DNA of 64,000 nt from Flavobacteriaceae bacterium S0862 (GTDB taxonomy: Bacteria; Bacteroidota; Bacteroidia; Flavobacteriales; Flavobacteriaceae). The DNA lies in contig JALKAW010000005.1 in assembly GCA_023015825.1 (NCBI GenBank), positions 238,584 to 302,583 of the forward strand, written 5' to 3'. The notes under the pieces were generated by a model that saw only the letters and a program-made list of their open reading frames with translations, had not been told where the DNA came from and searched no databases. Below are positions 58,675 to 64,000 of the stretch, one piece after another; position 1 is the stretch's first letter, and the number at the start of each line of letters is the position of its first letter. A program made the translations under genes and the position numbers.

Positions 58675-58838
58675 GGTTCGAGTCCCGTCCAGACCGCAAG
58701 ATTGCTAAAAGCCTTAACCTAGTTGAGGCTTTTTTTAAGCAATTAAAAGAAGTTGTGTTGTGACACAGAAATGTGTCAAGTAGTCTGGAAACAGACCTTT
58801 GAGAAGCTTTTCCTTTATTGGAGAGGCTTTTTTGTTTT
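58675..58838 (+). repeat. Right attachment-site repeat (attR), 164 bp
   Basis: A perfect copy of 20168-20331, starting with the last 22 bases of tRNA-Asp and continuing through the terminator and three hairpins. The 5' part of the tRNA is missing here, so this is the displaced end. Short frames that cross both copies are artefacts of the repeat. Confidence 0.92.
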
Positions 58839-58890
58839 TAGGATAGTTGATATTAACATAGCCTTGTTAATTGTTTTAATGTTTTATTTT

Positions 58891-58920
58891 TTTGTTATTT
58901 TTTCAAAGTTTATATATTTG
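58891..58920 (+). promoter_or_regulatory. Bacteroidota-type promoter before a hairpin-rich RNA
   Basis: TTTG (58891-58894), 18 bases, TATATTTG (58913-58920). Both boxes match the consensus exactly. Transcription would begin near 58926, just before the first hairpin. Confidence 0.65.
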
Positions 58921-58925
58921 ATAAA

Positions 58926-59028
58926 TAAAAAACCACTTCTGTACAAAAGAAGTGGTCTCTACAGGGATAATCTAAAGTTAACTATAAGCTCCAATACAAC
59001 TGGAATTAGCAAGAGCTTTAGATTATCC
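58926..59028 (+). ncRNA. Candidate structured small RNA
   Basis: Directly after the promoter is a 9-bp perfect hairpin, ACCACTTCT/AGAAGTGGT (58932-58956). A long stem GGATAATCTAAAG/CTTTAGATTATCC follows (58965-58977 with 59016-59028), perfect over 13 bp, enclosing a small TCCA/TGGA hairpin. No coding frame of interest crosses it. The 3' end is unsure: no T tract follows the second stem, and the next good terminator is at 59258-59307. I know of no named RNA with this shape. Confidence 0.5.
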
Positions 59029-59257
59029 TCTTTGCTATTACAAAGATTCAAAAAAGTGCTTGTAAATGAAAGGTTATTTTATAAACATTGTTAACAAGAT
59101 TTTAACAACGAGTGCTTATTTTCCTACATTTAATTCAACTCAAAAATCACATAATACACTAGTAAACAGGTGTTTATAAATTTTAATAAAATTGAACCAT
59201 CAATAAAATAAGGGGTTTCAATAAATTGAATTATTAAAAATATTTAATCTCCATTCT

Positions 59258-59307
59258 GGTGTGCAACTAGGTGTCTTTTCTATTTTTTAAAATGCACACC
59301 TTTTTTT
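59258..59307 (+). terminator. Intrinsic terminator upstream of the broken integrase
   Basis: GGTGTGCA (59258-59265) pairs with TGCACACC (59293-59300), followed by seven T residues. It has a large loop but a clear stem and T tract. It could end the transcript that starts near 58926. The stretch from 59030 to 59257 shows nothing else. Confidence 0.55.
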
Positions 59308-59330
59308 CTAACAAATTAATAATCAGAATA

Positions 59331-60526
59331 ATGAATAAATATGATATGAAAGTATTGTTTCTATTAGTACGTAGTAGAAATAATAAAAAGGGAGTTCTGC
59401 TCTAAAATGTAGAATTACATATTAACTTGAACGTAAAGAATTCTCCACTGGAAAATTCATTAATCCAACCAAATGGAACTCTAAAAAACAACTTGTAGAA
59501 CCACCTGAACCAGATGCAGAACTAATAAACACTCAATTGAGCCTGATAAGAACTAAACTTAATCAGGCTTTTTTATTTCTACAGGTTAATGAAGTAAACT
59601 TTGATGTACATGATATCTACCAGCAATACAAAGGTAAACCACTTAAAAAAGAACGTGGCGTAGTAGAAGTGTATGATATGCATAGCCTAAGAATTAAGAA
59701 ATTAATAGGTATAGATATACAGATGGTTACTTACAAGAAGTACTTAGAATCAGGTAAACATTTAAAAGACTTTATTAAGCACAAATACAAGCAAAAAGAC
59801 GTCAAATTAAAGACTCTTAGAAGCAGTTTTATAGATGATTACGTCTATTTCCTAAAAGTAGAGAAGAAGTTCCAACAAAGCACTTTAAATAAGGCTGTTC
59901 AGAGGTTCAGAAAGGTGATAAAGTATGCTGTAGCTGAGGATTATTTAGCTAAAGACCCATTTATGTTGTATAGCCCTAAAACATTTAAGAAACCAGTAGT
60001 ATTTCTTAGTCCTGAACAACTAAAGAAGCTTGAGGAAACTACTTTTTCTATTGTTAGGATTCAACAGATAAAGGACATGTTTGTGTTCTGCTGTTATACA
60101 GGGTTAGGCTTTAGTGAAATGAAGTATCTAAAGATGAAACAAATCACAGTAGAATTTGATGGAGAGCTTTGGATTAATGTTAATAGGCAGAAGACTAATA
60201 AGGATTTTAAAGTGCCATTACTACCAAAAGCAAAGGAGATCATGGAGCTGTATGAAAATGATACTGATTATGTGTTTCCTAGTGTCTCTAATACTAAGTT
60301 TAATGCATATTTAAAGGAGATTGCTAATGTAGTTGGCATAGAGTTTAATTTAACTCATCACATAGCTAGAAAGACCTTTGCTAGTACTGTTTTACTTTAT
60401 AATGATGTGCCAATGGAGATAGTTAGTAAACTTTTAGGTCATTCTAAATTACAGACTACACAAGACCATTATGGTAAAGTTGTAGAGAGAAGGATTAGTG
60501 ATGAGATGGGGAGGTTGAAGTATTAA
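59331..60526 (+). pseudogene. Tyrosine integrase broken by a frameshift and a stop
   Basis: The original start is ATG 59331 (MNKYDMKVLFLLVRSRNNKK). Near 59390-59402 the frame shifts: the continuing LKCRITY frame is offset by one or two bases. A TAA at 59423-59425 then interrupts it, before LERKEFSTGKFINPTKWNSK. From about 59537 the frame is open to the end and encodes the core-binding and catalytic domains (HHIARKTFAS; LGHSKLQTTQDHYGKV). The first catalytic Arg position reads TGLGFSEM, lacking Arg as in several Bacteroidota integrases. It is probably inactive unless the truncated form is made. Confidence 0.8.
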
Positions 60527-60532
60527 TATATT

Positions 60533-61219
60533 TTAATCAGAGAAATTTAAAAATTTAATAATCAAGTCAATAAGTTCATTACTATAATCAGCTTTAAACA
60601 TATGCTGTGCATGAAATGAACCAGGATAAACTTTTAGTTCTTTAGGTGAAGATGATTCAATGTATATTTTATTAACTCTAGTAAAGAGTCCTTCATCTTT
60701 TGAAACTACAATTAGTTTCTTTATAGATTTATTAGCAATTCCTTTACCACCAGCTGGAGCAAGGAGTACAACTTTTTCTATAACAGTATCTGTTTTTATA
60801 TCCAGTGCATTTAATATAGCTGCACCCCCCATACTTCCACCTACAATGGCTATATTATTAAACCCTTTTCCTTTCAAATAATTAACTGCACCTAAAATAT
60901 CTAATGATTTATTACTCGTGCTTCCTTTTGTACTGTTACCATACCCTCTAAAATCTAAAGAAAGTGAAGACACACCGTCTTTTTGTAGTCTTTCAGTCAT
61001 AAAGTACCAACTTTCTTTATTGAAAATTGCACCATGTGCAAAGATTACAACAAGGTCTTTGTCTGCTTCAAAAAAAGAGGCCTCTATGATTCCACCATCA
61101 TCAGTGGTATAAGTAACCAATTTAAAACCATCATTGGTTGATATGATAGGATTTATATTAATTAATATTAATAGAATGAATGAGATATTTAAATATTTGT
61201 GTATCATTTTAAAGATCAA
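60533..61219 (-). CDS. Alpha/beta hydrolase
   Basis: A 228-aa hydrolase with an N-terminal signal or anchor segment (YLNISFILLILININPII). The nucleophile elbow is GGSMGG (about residues 126-131), the oxyanion region is FAHGAIFNKESW, and an acid/His pair lies near the C-terminus (SKDEGLF; GSFHAQHMF). The DFRGYGNS motif is typical of the family. The substrate is unknown, and dienelactone-hydrolase or esterase-like roles are possible. The gene is wedged between two integrase remnants, so it is probably cargo of an older insertion. Confidence 0.8.
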   Translation of the reverse strand: MIFKMIHKYLNISFILLILININPIISTNDGFKLVTYTTDDGGIIEASFFEADKDLVVIFAHGAIFNKESWYFMTERLQKDGVSSLSLDFRGYGNSTKGSTSNKSLDILGAVNYLKGKGFNNIAIVGGSMGGAAILNALDIKTDTVIEKVVLLAPAGGKGIANKSIKKLIVVSKDEGLFTRVNKIYIESSSPKELKVYPGSFHAQHMFKADYSNELIDLIIKFLNFSD

Positions 61220-61276
61220 AATTTGATTTAAGATTTTATAAAATTAAGCTTAATTATTGTATTGTTATATTTTATT

Positions 61277-61393
61277 CATTATGTAGCCAGAAAGACCTTT
61301 GCTAGTACTGTGTTGTTATTTAATGATGTGCCTATGGAAATAGTAAGCAAGTTATTAGGACATTCCAGTATGAAGATAACACAGGATAGCTAG
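61277..61393 (+). pseudogene. 3'-end scrap of a second tyrosine integrase
   Basis: One frame reads HYVARKTFASTVLLFNDVPM, then EIVSKLLGHSSMKITQDS before TAG at 61391-61393. It is close to the C-terminus of the pseudogene at 59331 but not identical. In intact relatives the position after QDS/QDH is the catalytic Tyr, so the TAG appears to replace the nucleophile codon; in-frame bases after it (FSK) look like the family continuation. A lone TTTTGTACGG at 61481-61490, similar to the island arm sites, follows. A relic of another tRNA-linked element. Confidence 0.7.
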
Positions 61394-61480
61394 TTCAGTA
61401 AATAAAGTAGGTAGAGGTATTATCTTGTGGTCTAGGATAGACTATGCACTAAATGAATGATTTAAAAGGCTAAATATCTG

Positions 61481-61490
61481 TTTTGTACGG
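61481..61490 (+). repeat. Third TTTTGTACGG site
   Basis: The same 9-base core (TTTGTACGG) as the paired repeats at both ends of the main island, located about 90 bases after the integrase scrap. It may be an arm site left from a related element. Around it is GGTGTTT...AAACACC, a short inverted repeat (61489-61519). The rest of 61220-61602 is otherwise gene-free. Confidence 0.4.
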
Positions 61491-61546
61491 TGTTTCTTTA
61501 AAATTATTGGAATAAACACCATATATTTAGGAATAAATATAATGTA

Positions 61547-61583
61547 GATAAACGCAATTGCGTTTATCCAATTGTTGTAAGCA
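61547..61583. repeat. Cassette boundary 1: 22-bp palindrome plus GTTGTAAGC
   Basis: GATAAACGCAA/TTGCGTTTATC form a perfect 22-bp palindrome (61547-61568), followed by TTGTTGTAAGCA (61572-61583). The latter is the exact reverse complement of TGCTTACAACAA at 62402-62413 after the methyltransferase gene, so the gene is framed by a 12-bp inverted repeat. This site is shorter than the two downstream ones and lacks a visible ACAAC left arm. Confidence 0.6.
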
Positions 61584-61602
61584 ATTTGAGAAAAGATGAT
61601 TT

Positions 61603-62397
61603 ATGAATGGAATTAAGGACAAATGGAATGATGGAGACCCATATGAATATTTTATGGGGAGATGGAGTTCATTAATGTCCATTGAGTTTTTAAAATGGTT
61701 GAATATGCCTTCCAACCTGAACTGGCTTGACGTTGGATGCGGAACTGGAGCTTTAACTTATGCTATTGAGCAAAGCAACAAACCACAGAACTTATCGTGT
61801 ATAGACCCTTCAAAAAGTTTTATAGAAAAAGTAAAAAATAGAATTTTAACAAAAGGAGAATTTCGAATAGGAAATGTTGAGAATTTGCCATTTAAAAATG
61901 AAAGCTTTGAGATAATAGTATCTGGACTCGCTTTAAACTTCTTTCCAAATTTAGAAAGAGCATTATCGGAATTAAAAAGAGTTTCAAAGCCGAATGGAGT
62001 TATTGCTGCTTATGTTTGGGATTATTCAGGACGAATGGATTTCTTAAGGTACTTCTGGGACGCAGCTTATCAAATTGACCCAAAATCCAGAGAACTTGAT
62101 GAAGGGTTGCGATTCCCAATTTGTAATTCCGAGAACTTAATAAGCGCATTCGAAAATGCTAATTTAATAGAGGTTGAATCTGCTAAACTTGATATAGATA
62201 CAATTTTTAAAAATTTTGATGATTATTGGAATCCTTTTTTAGGTGTACAAGGACCAGCACCAAGTTATTTAGCTTCTCTAAACAGTGAACTTCAGAAAGA
62301 TTTAAAAAACAATATTAAAGAAAGACTACAATTTGAATCCGATGGTTCAATTAAACTATTAGGAAGAGCAATAGCAATTAGAGGAAAATGTAAATAA
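61603..62397 (+). CDS. SAM-dependent methyltransferase (UbiE/COQ5-like), cassette gene
   Basis: A 264-aa class I methyltransferase. Motif I is WLDVGCGTGALTYAI (about residues 40-54), the acidic loop LSCIDPSKSFIEK, then FRIGNVENLPFKNESFEII and ALSELKRVSKPNGVIAAYVW, as in Methyltransf_11/UbiE-like enzymes. The substrate is unknown. It is a single gene framed by a perfect inverted repeat 20 bases before its start and 5 bases after its stop, and it is the first cassette of the array. Confidence 0.82.
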   Translation: MNGIKDKWNDGDPYEYFMGRWSSLMSIEFLKWLNMPSNLNWLDVGCGTGALTYAIEQSNKPQNLSCIDPSKSFIEKVKNRILTKGEFRIGNVENLPFKNESFEIIVSGLALNFFPNLERALSELKRVSKPNGVIAAYVWDYSGRMDFLRYFWDAAYQIDPKSRELDEGLRFPICNSENLISAFENANLIEVESAKLDIDTIFKNFDDYWNPFLGVQGPAPSYLASLNSELQKDLKNNIKERLQFESDGSIKLLGRAIAIRGKCK

Positions 62398-62406
62398 AAA
62401 CTGCTT

Positions 62407-62534
62407 ACAACAAAAAATATAGTGCATTTGGCAGATAGTACTAAAAATGAAGATGATAGTAAAAGAGAAACACAGTAGTAAAATTGAAAACTTGCTGCTT
62501 TAAATTGCCAAACGCACCATATTCAAAACGTTGT
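62407..62534. repeat. attC-like site 2, 128 nt
   Basis: Begins ACAAC (62407-62411) and ends GTTGT (62530-62534). Inside, TATAGTGCATTTGGCA (62418-62433) pairs with TGCCAAACGCACCATA (62506-62521) with two mismatches, so the whole can fold into one imperfect hairpin. The bases just outside differ: GCTT on the left belongs to cassette 1, GCTT of GTTGTGCTT on the right to cassette 2. No gene lies inside. Confidence 0.65.
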
Positions 62535-62593
62535 GCTTCATTATAACCAACCAATGACCAATGATAAAATTCTTTAGAGGGCCGAACGGAAAG

Positions 62594-62614
62594 CAAAGGT
62601 CTGGCAGACCTTTG
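62594..62614. repeat. Hairpin in the leader of the DUF6090 gene
   Basis: CAAAGGTCT (62594-62602) and AGACCTTTG (62606-62614) form a perfect 9-bp stem with loop GGC, 45 bases before the DUF6090 start. It may act in translation control or be part of the cassette's promoter-free leader. Confidence 0.5.
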
Positions 62615-62658
62615 ATAGTGAGGAGCCAGGCGGTGTGTGGGCTGAAAAAACAAAAGGT

Positions 62659-63717
62659 ATGATCAAGTTTTTTAGACACATCAGACAAAATCTACTTTCA
62701 GAAGGCAAAACTGGAAGGTATATGAAATATGCCCTTGGTGAAATTATTCTTGTAGTTATTGGCATTTTGATTGCATTGAGTTTGAATAATTGGAATGAAA
62801 AAAGAAGTCAAGATGCTAATTTTGATAAACTCATTGATGCGTTTGAAAATGAAATCATAGAGAATATTGAAGAAGCGAATCATGAGATTGAGGTGTATCG
62901 AGAAACTCAATTAAAGGCTTCAAAAATTCTATCAAATAAAATATCACATAAACAACTTTTAGAAGACCGAAATTTTAGAAGCTTAATAGAAATGAATAGA
63001 TTAGACATTAATTCAGACGATATCAGATCTCTGGTTTATAGGCAAGAAGAATTTCCAGAGAATTATAAGGTTTTAATTCCTCACTTAAAAAATTATCTAA
63101 AATTTGAAAGTCGGTATAATAAAAACCAACTTGATTACGGAAAACAGGTTACAGAATATGAAAATTATTTAATAGAAACACAACCCTGGTATTCCAGTAG
63201 TTATGTCAAGGTTGTGGATTCCATAGCAATTAATGAACAGGTTGAATTTTATCTCAAAAATCCTATTTATAAAAACTACCTATCAAACTATATTTATGGC
63301 TACAGCTATTCTCTTAGAGAAATGATAGGTGTTCGTAATGCTTGCCTTGTAATTTTAGCTGAAATTAAAAGAGTAAGGGAGAAAATTAATACAGAAGATA
63401 TAAATGAGCTTTTTAGTAAGTATAATATGACACCCTATTCTGAAAAAACCTACAATGAATCGGAAGAATCAATCAGCAATTTTGATGAACCTGCTACATA
63501 TATTCCCATATTAAATTCTACCAACAATATATTAAGTATTCAATGGAAAGATGATGACAATACTTTTAAATATGAAATTCAAATAAAACCTGGCGAACTA
63601 ACTATTAATCCCGTGTCTAAACGTTTAAAAGAAAATTCAATTCTTGAAATAATGTTTCACGGAGAATGCATCAAGAAATACCAAGCAAAAACTAATGGAT
63701 ATTTATTAATCCAATAA
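62659..63717 (+). CDS. DUF6090-family membrane protein, cassette gene
   Basis: Start chosen at 62659 (MIKFFRHIRQNLLSEGKTGR, 352 aa), because this is the family's standard beginning; the frame is open a little further upstream. After it comes the transmembrane segment YALGEIILVVIGILIALSLNNW, diagnostic of DUF6090 proteins, which are abundant in Bacteroidota and of unknown function. The remainder is helical and probably periplasmic, ending in a small beta domain (IQWKDDDNTFKYEIQIKPGE). It is the second cassette, framed by GTTGTGCTT and AAGCACAAC. Confidence 0.78.
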   Translation: MIKFFRHIRQNLLSEGKTGRYMKYALGEIILVVIGILIALSLNNWNEKRSQDANFDKLIDAFENEIIENIEEANHEIEVYRETQLKASKILSNKISHKQLLEDRNFRSLIEMNRLDINSDDIRSLVYRQEEFPENYKVLIPHLKNYLKFESRYNKNQLDYGKQVTEYENYLIETQPWYSSSYVKVVDSIAINEQVEFYLKNPIYKNYLSNYIYGYSYSLREMIGVRNACLVILAEIKRVREKINTEDINELFSKYNMTPYSEKTYNESEESISNFDEPATYIPILNSTNNILSIQWKDDDNTFKYEIQIKPGELTINPVSKRLKENSILEIMFHGECIKKYQAKTNGYLLIQ

Positions 63718-63740
63718 TGTCAATTAATTTTAACGAAAGC

Positions 63741-63868
63741 ACAACATTGTGTATGAGCAATAGCGGGTTCAGTGCTATTTTGAAATGTAAAACTATAAAT
63801 CAAAGGTCGGTGCTATCTGACAGTTTAGTGGGTTGAAATCCGCTACTGCTCATACACGAGACCGTTGT
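63741..63868. repeat. attC-like site 3, 128 nt
   Basis: Begins ACAAC (63741-63745) and ends GTTGT (63864-63868), the same length as site 2. Arms GTGTATGAGCAATAGCGG (63749-63766) and CCGCTACTGCTCATACAC (63840-63857) pair with one mismatch in 18. The internal sequence differs from site 2, so the conserved property is the shape and the ends. It separates the DUF6090 cassette from the next gene. Confidence 0.7.
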
Positions 63869-63935
63869 ACACCAGCTACAAAAAGAGGCGACTTCTTATA
63901 AATACAACAGAGTGCTTATTTAGTTTTTTAAATAA

Positions 63936-64000
63936 TTAAAGATCCTCTTCTAAAATTTTCTTAGACTCTTCATATTCTTCTTTCGAAATTTTACCATTAG
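63936..64000 (-). CDS. C-terminal end of a SHOCT-like protein (continues beyond the window)
   Basis: Minus-strand reading before the TAA at 63936-63938 gives NGKISKEEYEESKKILEEDL, which matches the short SHOCT domain (G-I/K-S/T-EEEY/F...K..L) found at the C-terminus of many small membrane or oligomeric proteins. Only 20 codons are visible. It would be the gene of the third cassette, in the opposite orientation to the first two. Confidence 0.55.
   Translation of the reverse strand, partial: NGKISKEEYEESKKILEEDL

Larger units (their letters stand above)
20168..58838. mobile_element. 38.7-kb integrative genomic island at tRNA-Asp
   Basis: The island is bounded by 164-bp perfect direct repeats, starts in a tRNA 3' end and carries a tyrosine integrase facing inward from the right end. 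Next to the integrase lie an RteC-like protein, an excisionase-like HTH protein and a polymerase-like protein, all on the minus strand as a mobility module. The middle is defence-type cargo (a Dnd-like operon, type I restriction-modification, a DUF262 nuclease and others). No relaxase, coupling protein or mating-pore gene was seen, so it is either mobilised by other elements or a non-conjugative island. Confidence 0.9.

Noticed and set aside
20168..58838. Integrative conjugative element
   Set aside because: No relaxase, coupling protein or Tra genes are visible, although RteC-like and integrase genes are present.
58965..59028. Long hairpin considered as retron msr/msd
   Set aside because: No reverse transcriptase gene anywhere in the window and no msr-like branching G context.
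59537..60526. Treating the second integrase as an intact 329-aa gene with a TTG start
   Set aside because: The family's N-terminal arm-binding domain is present upstream in broken frames, so the open part is the remainder of a pseudogene.
1..64000. CRISPR array
   Set aside because: No regularly spaced short direct repeats and no cas genes were found; the DUF2779 protein has only a Cas4-like N-terminus.

Overview
The window is AT-rich, and its families point to a marine-type member of the Flavobacteriaceae (Bacteroidota). The clues are a DNA polymerase III alpha subunit fused to a DnaQ-like exonuclease, an S16 protein with a long acidic/Ala tail, DUF6252 and DUF6090 proteins, an RteC-type protein, and promoters of the Bacteroidota TTTG/TAnnTTTG type. 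The genus cannot be named from the sequence alone.

Region 1 (1-20189) is core chromosome. It runs through Fe-S and redox genes (Mrp C-terminus, NifU-like, ferredoxin-NADP reductase, ferredoxin), a metallophosphoesterase, an acyl-CoA dehydrogenase and a Rieske oxygenase. An amino-acid permease/amidinotransferase pair follows, then tRNA and ribosome-maturation genes (TrmN6, RimM, S16), dnaE, trxA, an M1 aminopeptidase, a DUF58 protein and tRNA-Asp(GTC). A cytochrome c remnant lies just before dnaE.

Region 2 (20168-58838) is a 38.7-kb genomic island in the 3' end of tRNA-Asp. It is bounded by a 164-bp perfect direct repeat, with a tyrosine integrase, an RteC-like protein, an excisionase-like HTH protein and a polymerase-like protein at the right end. 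No relaxase or conjugation genes are visible. The cargo is mostly defence-like. On the minus strand a tightly overlapping four-gene operon encodes a DndD homologue, a DndE-domain/HerA-type ATPase fusion, a 60-aa protein, and a large protein that joins two RNA-polymerase alpha-CTD-like repeats to a sigma-region-4-like HTH and winged helices. The sulfur-modification genes dndA, dndB and dndC are absent, which makes this the best candidate for an undescribed system. On the plus strand a long run of co-directional genes contains a WYL regulator, an AAA ATPase with a putative nuclease partner, a type I restriction-modification system (hsdM, hsdS, rmuC, hsdR) with small accessory genes, a GmrSD-like DUF262 protein and a DUF2779 nuclease. 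These are followed by a membrane pair, an AlkB-like oxygenase, a DUF1848 protein, and a helicase/unknown/methyltransferase-like trio.

Region 3 (58839-64000) is a second accessory zone. It has a candidate structured RNA behind a good promoter, a broken tyrosine integrase, an alpha/beta hydrolase, and a second integrase scrap whose catalytic-Tyr codon appears to be TAG. From 61.5 kb onward it becomes an array of single-gene cassettes (methyltransferase, DUF6090 membrane protein, SHOCT-like fragment). Two 128-nt hairpin sites there have ACAAC...GTTGT ends, and the first two cassettes each carry their own matching terminal inverted repeat. This is the logic of integron gene cassettes, although no integron integrase is visible in the window.
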